Shown: positions 1 through 8,817, numbered from the stretch's first letter. The stretch: DNA of 11,740 nucleotides from Larix sibirica (GCA_004151065.3 NWUY0300072287.1:1-11740), one strand, 5' to 3'. Notes: a model not told the origin generated them from the sequence alone. Numbers and translations are program-made.

Positions 1-1590
1 ACATTAAAATAGTTGTTATTTATGTTATATTTCAAAGAAAGATATTGGTTGTCGGAGGAAGGAGAAAATTCAAGCTCACCAACCTAAACAAAATGTTGTT
101 GAGAAGACTAAAGCGATTAATCCACACAACTTCAACTTAAAGTTCGCTGAAACTTTGACTGTCTGTTCATGTAAAAATTGGGTCTTAATCATTCCAAAAG
201 CTTTCTTAAATTCTCCCCCTCTAACACTTACTAAATGGTGATTAAAGAGAGTTCCATGGAAAGTAAAACTAACAAATATTAGAACCTAAGTTCAAAGCTC
301 CCATCATAGTTGTTTCCACTAAAAAACTCTAGAAAGCACTAATTGAGCCAAAGGAGGCCTTCCATTCATAGTCCTTAATCCACTAGGGTATAGTGATAGG
401 TCCTTAAAGTGCTAAGATGAGCATCAAACCCCCTTGTCACTCTTGCTCTAGTAAAAAATATTTTCTACATCTATTTTGAAATTGCCCAAAAGACAATTGA
501 ATTTGTAATTGGTTTTATGATTTAATTAAACAAAGTTACACACCCCAATTTGCGGTATGGAGGGGTTGATAGGAGATGATTTTTGTTTGGCCCATGAGAT
601 TTACCATGCATGTTGGTTTATCAACGTAGAAATGCTAAAGCCAATTTTCTATTTGAAAAGAAAAATTTAAGCCATACATGGCACTAAATTTTGTGAGATA
701 ATCATCATATTTTATATTGAATTTCCATCTCTTATTTCCTAAACCTTGTAGATCAAAAATCAAGTAAAGGTGTCCATGGAACCTTGACCACCTTTAGAGT
801 CCAACTGGAAATGGGATTATGCCCCTTGCATTGTAAATAGTCTCACATAAGGAAAGGAGATCTAAGAGGAAGCATCACAATAAAAGTTGATCACAAGAGC
901 CATGTGGGAAGGGCCAAGGAGAGAGACATTCTACTACTCCATTGTTCTCCAAGGGTTAGGGCAAACCTATCAAGCCATGGCATTAGTCATTGTCACGCTC
1001 AGATAAGTTGGATACAAAAAAGGGATGAATGATAATGGAAAACACAACTAATGCTTGCTAGCAAGTAGGTTGGCAATCTCCACATCATAAGTCACTAATT
1101 GCTCTGTGCATCATTCTCATTTGCCATCCTTCACTACCTCTCTATTGTGTTTTTCATGTCATGCACAATAACAATTATGCATCCTAAACAATTATTTTGC
1201 TTTGTATTTATAATGTGGGGTAACTGATTTCAATATTTGTTATTATTGTGCTCAAGGCCCATCGCCTGCTAGGTACATTACTAAGTGCCTATAAAATCCT
1301 TTGTCTAGCTTCTTACATTTGCTTGTAAGGTTGTCATAGCAAGTACAAAATGAACCAAGACGGATCCAAGTAGTTGTTTAACAAGGATTAACTAACTCTT
1401 AGAATACTTGATATAGTCAATTAAGTGCTCTACTAATTGTGCCTTAAACATATTTGAACACGCTTAAATAGTCATAATTAATCCCTAACTCTAAGGACCA
1501 TAGGTTTAAGCCTAATTATGCATAATGACGTGAAAAAAGGTATATTTCCCCAATAAAGTGACTCTAAAACTAGAACTAGGGTATATCATT
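1..1590. other. Intergenic or repeat-derived DNA without a recognisable gene
   Basis: AT-rich sequence with stops in all frames; no open frame here gives a protein I recognise. A TATA-like string (cctataaaatcc, near 1289) and generic AT-rich tracts are present but not enough to call a promoter. The stretch could be old transposon sequence or part of a long intron of the kinase gene whose first coding exon lies at 3749-3975 on the minus strand. I see no terminal repeats or target-site duplications that would delimit an element. Confidence 0.5.
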
Positions 1591-1620
1591 ATGTGATATA
1601 CTTAAAATTATATAGTATAT

Positions 1621-2340
1621 CACATATACTTAAAATTATTAGTGATCATATTTGCTTTTCTGTTTCAAATCTCTGGTGTTATTTGTCTGTGTTCCATCAA
1701 GCGTATCAATTACCCACGATGGACATACTTTTCCTCATAATCTTCCAAGCGAGGCATATGATTCGCAAATTGGCTTGTGGCTTCCAGTTTGTGAACCTAT
1801 TCTTATATTTTTATGAAAAGAGGCATACACCATTGATTTTTTCTTGATGTATATGTATAAATAACAGGTAATATCAAGATTAAAGAATCACAACGATGAA
1901 TCCATGGTTGATTGGACCATGAGAAGCTATGCAGAGAATTTCCCACGCAAGCCCAAAAGCATGATAAGGAAGTGCCCACACCCAACCCGTGTGATATACT
2001 TAAAATTATTAGTGATCATGTTTGCTTTTCTGTTTCAAATATCTGGTGTTATTTGTCTGCGTTCCATCAAGCATGTCAGTTACCCACAATGGGCATACTT
2101 TTGCTCATAATCTTTCAAGCGAGGCATATGATTCACAAATTGGCTTGTGGCATCCCGTTTGTGAGACTATTCTTATATTTTAATGAAAATAGGCGTCCAC
2201 CATTGATTTTTTCTTGATGTATATGTATAAAGAACAGGTAATCAAGATTAAAGAATCATAATGATGAATTCATGGATGATTGGACCGTGAGAAGCTATGC
2301 GGAGAATTTCCCATGCAAGCCCAGAGGCAAGATAAGGAAG
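1621..2340 (+). repeat. Tandem repeat, two copies of about 370 bp
   Basis: Copy A runs about 1621-1990 and copy B about 1991-2340. The shared stretch beginning atatacttaaaattattag is at 1624 and again at 1994, an offset of 370 bp. The copies stay closely similar through a shared aggcatatgattc stretch and a gagaagctatg stretch, and end at gataaggaag. A shorter echo of the first bases (gtgatatacttaaaatta) sits at 1593-1610. The open frames in both copies share the same peptide (WT-RSYAENFP) because of the repeat, and I do not treat them as separate genes. The origin is unknown; a local duplication of transposon or UTR sequence is plausible. Confidence 0.85.
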
Positions 2341-2817
2341 GAAAGACACAATGCTGTGGAATGTGGATATTGCAGCAGAGAACCATAATTCAAAGGGAAT
2401 TAGTAGGTAGCAGAATAGAGAGGAGAATTTCACCATAGAGAATTCATCAAGGAGGGAAGAAATGCTCAAGACAGGAAACTTGAGAAGTAGGAAAACCATT
2501 TTTCTTGTTGCTTGAGACTCAGGAGACTAGAGAGGAGACCAAATATCTTNCCGTGAGAAGCTATGCGGAGAATTTCCCATGCAAACCCAGAGGCAAGATA
2601 AGGAAGGAAAGACACAATGCTGTGGAATGTGGATATTGCAGCAGAGAAAACCATAATTCGAAGGGAATTAGTAGGTAGCAGAATAGAGAAGAGAATTTCA
2701 CCATAGAGAATTCATCAAGGAAGGAAGAAATGCTCAAGACAGGAAACTTGAGAAGTAGGAAAACCATTTTTCTTGTTGCTTGGGACTCAGGAGACTAGAG
2801 AGGAGACCAAATATCTT
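2285..2817 (+). repeat. Near-identical 265/267-bp block present twice around an N
   Basis: Bases 2285-2549 and 2551-2817 both begin ccgtgagaagctatgcgg and both end at aaatatctt. By eye they differ at about five positions plus a 2-bp indel, so they are roughly 98% identical. A single unresolved base at 2550 lies exactly between them. The first about 55 bp also match the end of the tandem repeat copies at 1918 and 2285, so this block carries a partial third copy. A real tandem duplication is possible, but two overlapping contig ends or two haplotypes joined without merging would give the same picture. Confidence 0.9.
2550..2550. other. Single N: assembly gap or join
   Basis: One ambiguous base separates two near-identical blocks. 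It reads as a scaffold join rather than a biological feature. Any open reading frame crossing it is unreliable. Confidence 0.95.
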
Positions 2818-3120
2818 TGGGCAGAGACTGGTGAGAATATCAAGAATATCTACACGAGTTGTGGATTTCCTGATAAATGTGCAATTTGAGAACTAAAACA
2901 ATGCAAAAGAAAAATTAGGGGGTAAATGAAATGGATGAAAGAGTTAATATGTAAGAAGGTTAGCCACATGGAGAAATGAGGCAGAAGGCAGATGGGGAGG
3001 ACACAAAATGCAGGTGAACTATGCATGGGATATAAATTTATTATAACAACATCCTGGCTCAGCAGAGGGGCACATGGGAGGATTTTCAAAAATTGATCCA
3101 GCCAATTCTGAAATCTTGAT
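2818..3120. other. Unassigned spacer
   Basis: Non-repetitive AT-rich DNA after the duplicated block. The minus-strand open frame at 2850-3089 encodes a hydrophobic, low-complexity peptide resembling no family I know, and is probably chance. If the kinase gene on the minus strand is intact, this lies within or beyond its second intron. Confidence 0.4.
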
Positions 3121-3204
3121 GATTTCTGGAAGGGTGCGCTATTGGTATCTTCACTGATATATTTAGTCTAGTAGTTTTGTCCCTGTCTGGCCAGTTCTTT
3201 GTAT

Positions 3205-3470
3205 CTATATAATGGCAGTTGGTTATGTATACCTGTGTACAGTATGGAGTTATTGGCATAGCGATTAGGATATATTAGTTTGTTAGACATGATTTTAATC
3301 AGAATAAAGAGACAGAATCGAGGAATTCCACTGCAACTGTAGTCCCGAGGGTCTGCATTTGTAAATTATCTATTTATCGGGATAGGGAGACAGAATAAGA
3401 GAATTTCACTGCAAGTGTAGTCCCTGAGTTCGACATTTGTAAACTAGCTATATTTTAGTATAACTTTTTC
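3205..3470 (+). repeat. LTR- or promoter-like segment with a 78-bp-offset duplication
   Basis: A TATA-like string (ctatataatgg, near 3206) is followed by an AATAAA signal (near 3304). Then comes a short direct duplication: gagacagaat at 3309 and again at 3387, each followed by a similar stretch containing actgcaa, gtagtccc and catttgtaaa. The units are about 67 bp alike at an offset of 78 bp. TATA box, AATAAA and a duplicated tail would fit the R/U5 part of a retrotransposon LTR. I could not find matching TG...CA ends or target-site duplications, so this remains a suggestion. Confidence 0.4.
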
Positions 3471-3748
3471 TTCAAAAAACGATTTGCTGGAGGCCTTTTT
3501 GCATCATCACCGGCTAAGGAGCACGATATTTCATTTACAGTAAATACGAAAAAAGCACGTCATTCTTCCTCAAATCAAAGTTCAAAACCATGACGTCTGC
3601 CATCTTGTGGCTTTCAGACAGATAAGTGTACATGTAAACATTGCCAGAGACAGTTCAAAACATAATTCTTCAAATGAATTAATAGATTCGTCATAATGAG
3701 ATTTGTACAAACAAAATGCAAATACAAATAAAAATTTTGAAACCCCAC

Positions 3749-3975
3749 CTCTCTTTGCGCTCCTGCAAATTCTTCATTTGGGCTTTATAATGGTTCTCTA
3801 TGTACTGCTTGGCGGCAGCTACTTTCTGTCTAGTGACGTTTGAAGGAGCTTCATCATTAGGAGGTCTGGGACAATCTTTGCCTTTTTCACCTTCTTTCTT
3901 TTTCCCCATCGCCGCCTTATGCTTGTCTGTTTTCGGCTGAAATCGCTGCTGAAACCAACTTTTCGTGGCTTCCAT
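3749..3975 (-). CDS. First coding exon of an NDR/tricornered-like AGC Ser/Thr protein kinase (partial)
   Basis: The exon encodes 75 complete codons plus two bases of an Arg codon. It begins MEATKSWFQQRF, continues with a Lys-rich low-complexity segment (residues about 16-34), and ends with the hallmark stretch APSNVTRQKVAAAKQYIENH (residues about 43-62) and a basic QERKER tail. This matches what I know of the N-terminal regulatory region of plant NDR kinases, the helical part that binds MOB co-activators just before the kinase domain. NDR/LATS kinases act in Hippo-like signalling on growth, polarity and cytokinesis. The exon ends AG|GTGGGG (GT at 3748-3747), a good donor, and in the family the next residues are R-R/W-x-L-E-R, fitting a split Arg codon. 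The reading frame beyond 3748 is intron. The start is chosen because the family begins M-E-x-x-K-S-W and an acceptor lies one base upstream. The kinase domain was not found anywhere downstream in the window. Confidence 0.88.
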
Positions 3976-3976
3976 C

Positions 3977-4356
3977 CTGTAAATATGTATACAACTAAAC
4001 GCCTAACTTGAACTTGTTAAAAATAGCATCCTATATCAACAACGAGATTCATTTTCAAGCTGATCAAAATGGTCGTCTCCACAACTAGTCGAAACCACAA
4101 GCCTGGACTGCAAAATCTGACAAAAGAAAGTCAAAATACTGCTTACAATCTCCAGTTCCCCGGACTTTGACGACTGAAACCCTATCGCAGCGATTCTCAA
4201 ATCAAAATTGACCACATAAACTTCCAAAACCCAAGAAGCAGCGTAAAGTAAACCGCTAAAGCCCCAGAATATCGCGCAAATCCTTCATTATACAACAGTT
4301 TTAGCCCCTAAAACCCTCTCTGCCCCAAATTAAGCACGGAAACCTGCCAACCTTAC
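3977..4356 (-). other. Predicted 5'UTR intron of the NDR-like kinase gene
   Basis: On the minus strand the sequence immediately before the start codon reads TATTTACAG|GATGG, a textbook acceptor (AG at 3978-3977), leaving one G before the ATG. A strong donor, TTTTTTG|GTAAGG, lies at 4356-4355. This gives an intron of about 380 nt in the leader. A weaker alternative donor (GCAG|GTTTCC) lies near 4343. Plant signalling-kinase genes often have leader introns. The minus-strand open frame at 4036-4227 lies inside this intron and is not expected to be translated. Confidence 0.65.
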
Positions 4357-4500
4357 CAAAAAAGACACGGAAAAACGCCAATTGCCTCGCAAAACTCAGC
4401 TCTGCCTCGATCCGCCATCATTGCCGACCAAATTACGCTCTGTACGCTGTCTTTCCAATTTCCTTAAACGCGCTGACCTTGGAGACCTTGGCGCTGTGCA
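4357..4500 (-). other. Predicted 5'UTR exon 1 of the NDR-like kinase gene
   Basis: The region upstream of the predicted donor is much richer in CpG than the flanks: by my count 20 CpG in 4141-4500 against one in 4861-5220. That fits a low-methylation gene leader. The transcription start is not visible, and 4500 is only an approximate limit. The exon contains two consecutive ATGs (4421-4416). Unspliced, they open a 22-codon frame ending at TAA 4355-4353; if the predicted intron is removed, the frame runs on into the kinase ATG. Confidence 0.5.
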
Positions 4501-4632
4501 AATACAATCAAAATCTATGCTATGTTTGTGTAGTCTGAGATTTAAGTAGTGTTTTATCATAATATCATGAGATTGATATTCAATAGAGACCGTTCCATGT
4601 CCGATCATTCCGGAACGTGTATTTGGTACATG
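4501..4632 (-). promoter_or_regulatory. Presumed promoter-proximal region of the NDR-like kinase
   Basis: This lies directly upstream of the predicted leader exon on the minus strand. No clear TATA box at a fixed distance is visible; an AT-rich ACTTAAATC near 4540 is the only weak candidate. The call rests on position, not on recognised sites. Confidence 0.25.
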
Positions 4633-4709
4633 TTTTTTTTTTTTAATTCAAATCGCCGGATTCCGACCAAGTTTTTTTTTTTAATTCAAATCGTCGAATT
4701 CCAACTAAG
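4633..4709 (+). repeat. Two-copy poly-T tandem repeat, unit about 38-39 bp
   Basis: Unit 1 (4633-4671) and unit 2 (4672-4709) each consist of a run of 11-12 T followed by aattcaaatcg and a second half (ccggattccgaccaag in unit 1, tcgaattccaactaag in unit 2). They differ at about four positions and by one T. On the minus strand each unit ends in a poly-A run, so two tandem A-tailed pieces, such as small retroposed fragments, are one explanation. Replication slippage is the other. Confidence 0.75.
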
Positions 4710-5099
4710 TTTTGGTCAAATAGGCCAAGTGGGAGTTCAATGTGGTGAAGCTTTCATTGATGTAGCTACACACTGACCCAAGGATTTTTTTTGCAAAGAA
4801 GGTAACCCCGGGTTTTTGGAGCTCCTTTTGTTTAAAAAATGAAAAATAAATGTGTTAGACAAAAATTATCATAGTTCAATAGGTGTTGGGGGCTTAAAGA
4901 TGTACGAGGTTTTGGATGGCACAATCTAGTGTGGTTGGATAGTTCCATGGTGTAGAATGAATGGATTCAATTTAAGAGTTGGTTGGGTGAGACTTGGGTG
5001 TCATTGTTAGGGTATTTGTCAATAATTTTCTTTTTTAAGGTTATATGGGGTTTATCCCTCAATCCACTCTATATATGTGAAGAAGGCTTTGAAAGTTAT

Positions 5100-5750
5100 T
5101 GAAGATGTGGTTTGGCTATGTTATATCTAAGAAGGTGTGCTCCTTTCTTTGATGCTCATTTGAAAAATATTAATATTATGTTAATTTGGGTTAAGCTTCC
5201 AAGCCTTTTAATGTAATTTTTGTTTTTTGAATTCTTCAAAGAGACTGGTAATCCTCTCGGGATGCTTTATGAGGCATATATGAGTTTCTTGTCCTAGGGT
5301 AACTTGTCAATACTTCAATCTCCTATCAAGATTGACCTGAGAGACGGGATAATTTCCAATTTGCTCCTATAGAATGGAAATTATTCCATATCACATCATT
5401 TGGATTATATTGGGGTGCCTTTCAAATGTGTATGATGCCATTTGTATGGATATTTGGTTTAAGTTTGTAGTATGCCTTTGAGAGAAAAAAAACATCGAAG
5501 AAGATAGCTATTACAAATGAGGTTTCTAAGGGTTGTGGTCTAGGTGATACCGAAGGAAAAATATGGGTTGAAGATCATGTAGTTGTATGATCAGATAACA
5601 CTAAAGAAGTTCCCTTGGAAGGTGATGAAAATAAATGTGAATTTCTTCTGGTTCCACCTATTTCAAAGTATGCACAGAAGAAATGGCATATATTGAGTTC
5701 AAAGAAGGTTGTAACATGGAGATTTATCGACCGATATTACTTATGCCACT
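5100..5750 (+). pseudogene. LINE ORF1 remnant with degenerate CCHC zinc knuckle
   Basis: A single frame (codon starts divisible by three) reads IWVKLPSLL at 5184, EFFKETGNPLG from 5229, then IKIDLRDG and LDYIGVPFKC. This order is characteristic of plant LINE ORF1 proteins of the DUF4283 / zinc-knuckle type, which coat element RNA. The knuckle lies at 5427-5468: Cys codons at 5427, 5436 and 5466 are spaced C-X2-C-X4-[H]-X4-C, but the expected His codon (5451) is Tyr and two internal positions are stop codons (5433, 5460). In-frame stops also occur upstream, for example in the stretch after PSLLM. The frame continues as a charged tail (REKKTSKK...) to about 5750. It is clearly non-functional. 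Confidence 0.7.
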
Positions 5751-6285
5751 TGAAGATATGTCTATAAACAACTTAGCCTCATTGAGCACTTTCACCTAAT
5801 TTCATGGGTGTGGGAATGGTTTTTGGGTCTCTTATTGGTTTGGATGGGGTCACAAATGGAAATGTTGGATATCTTAAGGTTTCTAGTGGAGGGTTGTCTT
5901 CATAACTTCATAGTCATTTTTCCAACCTAGGTTTTCTTTTGGGTGAGACCATGCTTTGTATTTTAGGATTTGGCCATGCCTTTATACCTAATATCCCATC
6001 TTTAAAGCCTCTTTTTGGAGTTGAGGGTCAGTATGATGGAGTTGGGAAATATTTTAAGATCGCAAAAATAGGGATTTTGGGAAACTCAAGGGGGTGTTGC
6101 TTGAGTTTTATGTGAATCAAATAGCAAGGGATGTAAAGTGGGGAACACAAGCATGAAATTACATATATCCTTAGGCAAGAGAAGGTTCATGTTAAACTCC
6201 AGTTAGATAAACAACTATCCATTGAAGGGGTCCATAAAGAAATACAAACCCCAACTTCTTATTCCTCGTAATCTATATCTTAAAT
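5751..6285 (+). other. Degenerate LINE spacer (ORF1 tail / ORF1-ORF2 junction)
   Basis: This stretch lies between the recognisable ORF1 and the endonuclease motif. I can see no conserved motif in it, and stops occur in every frame. By position it should hold the ORF1 C-terminus and the start of ORF2. Confidence 0.4.
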
Positions 6286-6289
6286 TGTA

Positions 6290-7618
6290 GAGTGTAGACT
6301 CCTCTGGAGGCTACTAGAGTCTCTTCATTTTATAATTATTTTTCTTCAAGAAACTAAAGGAGACCGAAGGGGGATTATGTGAAGTGTTGGATAAATTGTT
6401 AATTTTTGGGATTTTATTTATAATAATTTAAAAGGTAGATTCTAGGGTTTAATTTCTAGTTGGATGGATAGATTCCTTGCATGTTCTAGCTCATGGTCCT
6501 TTGAATCAGGTTTGGGGATACCTTCACACTCTTAGAAGCTAGGGAAGGAGATATCAGTCCTTAGCTGTTATGAGCCATGCAATGACAGTTTCATTTTAGA
6601 ATTAAAATTCTTTAAGTTGAGTTTCCTAGGTCTTGAAAATCAAATAATGGGAAGGAATTTAAACATTTCCCTAGTAAATTCTAAAATTTGGGGAGATGCT
6701 TCTTGAGTCGACTTTCTCATTGTTTTTCTTATAAGGAAATTGGATTATAATACGCTCATAGATGTGGATCCTATCAAACCAAGGCCAACTTGGAGGAATA
6801 TGAGGGTGGGGATAACAAAATCTCAAATGGATTTAATAGGTTCCTCTTGTCATAGGATCTGTTGATTGATGATGTGAGGATACTAAGGAATTGTGTGGGA
6901 AGAGGTGGGGAGTTGGATCATTTTCCTATTTTTTTGGAAATGGAAACTATGAAAAAAATGCCTTCATGCCCCTTTAAATTTAACCCATAAATATGAGTAG
7001 AGGATGAATAATTTGTCACTGTAATCAAGATCAAGTGGAGTCTGGACTCATTATTGTTAGAGTAAGGACTTGGATGCCAATCAATTTGAAGGGAATGTAA
7101 ATAATTTAAAGTAATTGGCATCAAAGTGGGGTTATGGAAAACTTCTCAAAGAACATACAGAGATAAGAGAAGTTGAAGCAGAATTGGAGGATTTATATCT
7201 CCAATATTTTAGGACTCTATGATGAGTCTATCAAAGGAAAGGTTGTATTTTTGGAGAAAAATAAGAGGAAATTGTTGGATGGAATAGAGGTAGTTACGAT
7301 TCTAAAAAGGAGAGTGACAAGGATGAAAAAATGAGATGATTATTTCAATTTTTCCATTATAATCTTAACCATGATAAAAATATAAACATGATTTGGACAT
7401 TAAAGGGAGAGGTTGGTTTGATGGCTACAAGATTTAAGGACATTTCAAGGGTTGGGGTTGACAACTTCAAGGGGATTTTCAAAAAGAGAGAGGAGGATAT
7501 TTGTCTCAAAGGCATACTCTACAATATTAATCGTAGAAAAATATCATTACATACAAATACAATCCATCGACTCAACAATACTAGTGAGGCTCTAAAAATT
7601 GCCAACCTTGAGTTATGA
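6290..7618 (+). pseudogene. LINE ORF2 remnant: endonuclease and pre-RT linker
   Basis: Motifs of an APE-like LINE endonuclease appear in order. First is LQETK (6344-6358), whose Glu is the catalytic metal-binding residue. Next is LIDVDP...PTWRNMRVG (about 6758-6811), matching the family's TW-N-R-G strand. Then, after a one-base frame change near 6808, come NRFLLS and, at 6913-6927, LDHFPIF, which stands for the conserved SDHxPI with the catalytic His. PFKFNP follows, as it usually does in plant elements. A linker block in another frame contains EHTEIREVEAELEDLYLQY (7061 onward). It is followed by QFFHYNLNHDKN (about 7341-7376) and MIWTLKGEVG (from 7388), matching the K/QFFH...IW motif just before RT. 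The last open piece ends with TGA at 7616-7618. No RT catalytic motif is present. Confidence 0.75.
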
Positions 7619-7620
7619 AA

Positions 7621-7755
7621 TTGAATTACATTATATAGGCCTTTTTCCAGGAATAACTGCGATTTTTTATTTGGAAATGATTTACAACAAACTTGTAGAC
7701 TTGCCACTTTCACTTTAGCTCTTTTAACTTTGTAAACAGTCTCCTTTTGTCTTAT
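7621..7755. other. Junction between LINE remnant and coiled-coil pseudogene
   Basis: The plus-strand LINE similarity fades out before 7620 and the minus-strand pseudogene has its stop near 7756. In the minus frame of the pseudogene, Lys-rich sequence continues past that stop (KETVYKVKRAKVKVASLQ), so its true C-terminus may have lain here. No target-site duplication or poly-A was recognised. Confidence 0.4.
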
Positions 7756-8394
7756 TTACTTCCTTTTACTCAAGACTTTTTTAATTCCTTGATGTTGATA
7801 AGTATTCCCACTCATGTAAACATTTGGTCTCATAGCTAGCATTCCACCTGGATGAGATCCTGGTTGATTCATTAGTCTGATAGCTTCCCACTCCATCATT
7901 GTTTGCATAATTTGATCATTTGCTTTCCCCCTGGGTGGCATAAAGGCCTGAGGATTAGGCTGACTTGCAGAGTGTCCTAACCCTTCTCCTGATGACTGTC
8001 CTAATGTTTTCCCTTGAGGTGGAAAAGATAAATTATGGTATTTGACCATATATTTCCATTCTTTATCTATGGGATATCTATGATATTTTAAAGCCTCCAA
8101 TGAAATAGGCCCTTGTCTCTTAAAAATATTGTTTATTTTCCAAATTTTGAATTTAGCCTTAAGCCTTTGAATAACCTGCTCTCCACTTATAACTCCTTCT
8201 AATACAACAAATTATCTTACCTCATCTCTCTTCTAAGTCAACTTGTTCTTATACTCCTCCTTAAGATATGTTTCCCTGTTTCCATCCCATGGAGACGACA
8301 ATCCTAAATTCATTGCTTCTTTTAAGAGGCTTTTGAAAGTGTTGATTTCATTAGTTAATGTCTTTATGTTATATTGAATTCTTCTTAACAGGGC

Positions 8395-8817
8395 CTACTT
8401 CATTATCATCTGACTAGCTATTTTGATTATTTGATTCATATTCTCAATCTCCAACTCATCAAGTTGCCTTTTAGTTCTGTTGTTTAAGTAATCAACGATT
8501 TGTTTGGCTTGTTGTGGCATATCACCAAGCTGCTTTTCCATTGCTTTTGCCTCCTCCTGTGCTAATTTTTCCATTTCTAACTCATCGTGAATCACCTCAC
8601 AATAGTCCCATTTATTTAGAAATAGCCGGAACATTTTATCCCATAGAGATTTACTTACGCTTCTCAACAATGTTTCTTCCCCAACATCTATTTGCAATTC
8701 AGTAACTTGACGTTTGAGCTCATTAATCTCAGTATCCAAATCTTTAATTTCATCCTCATTTTTGCTAACTTCAGTCTCCAATTCTATAATTATGTTGTCC
8801 TTTTGACTGACCTCCAT
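8395..8817 (-). pseudogene. Longest uninterrupted coiled-coil block of the pseudogene
   Basis: This is a 140-codon stretch free of stops, embedded in the larger pseudogene and in frame with the sequence on both sides. Residues about 1-45 (IELETEVSKNEDEIKDLDTE and onward) show heptads rich in Leu, Ile, Glu and Lys, a long parallel-type coiled coil. A second helical part follows (HDELEMEKLAQEEAKAMEKQ). The ATG at 8817 is internal: the frame carries on upstream as IKELE after a stop, so it should not be taken as a real gene start. The block ends at TAG 8397-8395, and coding-like sequence continues after it (ALLRRIQYNIKTL...). Confidence 0.65.

Larger units (their letters stand above)
4960..7620 (+). 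mobile_element. Decayed plant L1-type LINE retrotransposon, 3'-truncated
   Basis: Translating the plus strand across frames and stops recovers, in the right order, an ORF1 nucleic-acid-binding protein with a zinc knuckle (about 5100-5750), an ORF2 apurinic-like endonuclease (about 6290-7030), and the helical linker leading towards reverse transcriptase (about 7060-7560). The match ends before the RT core, and neither RT motifs nor a poly-A tail is present. The 5' limit is uncertain (anywhere from about 4880 to 5040). There are many nonsense codons and several frameshifts, so the copy is old and inactive. It lies on the opposite strand to the kinase exon and to the coiled-coil pseudogene that follows. 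Confidence 0.75.

Noticed and set aside
1236-1310. Possible similarity between ttattattgtg...tgctagg here and near 10555-10580
   Set aside because: Only short AT-rich words are shared, not a continuous alignment, so I do not call a repeat pair or flanking LTRs.
1593-2217. Plus-strand open frames of 68-101 codons in the tandem repeat as separate genes
   Set aside because: They are produced by the repeat, have hydrophobic chance-like composition, and the two copies differ in frame continuity. Only the short shared peptide is noted as a finding.
2248-2767. Minus-strand open frames encoding FLLLKFPVLSISS-type peptides
   Set aside because: They are antisense to the duplicated block, repeat each other because the DNA does, and one crosses the N. 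There is no sign of selection.
4036-4227. 63-codon minus-strand open frame
   Set aside because: It lies wholly within the predicted leader intron of the kinase gene and resembles no known protein.
4396-4776. Open frames on both strands around the kinase leader
   Set aside because: One is an out-of-frame reading of the presumed promoter and leader exon, the other a reading through poly-T repeats. Neither has protein-like composition.
6918-7124. Minus-strand 68-codon open frame
   Set aside because: It is antisense to the LINE endonuclease and linker, whose motifs read on the plus strand.
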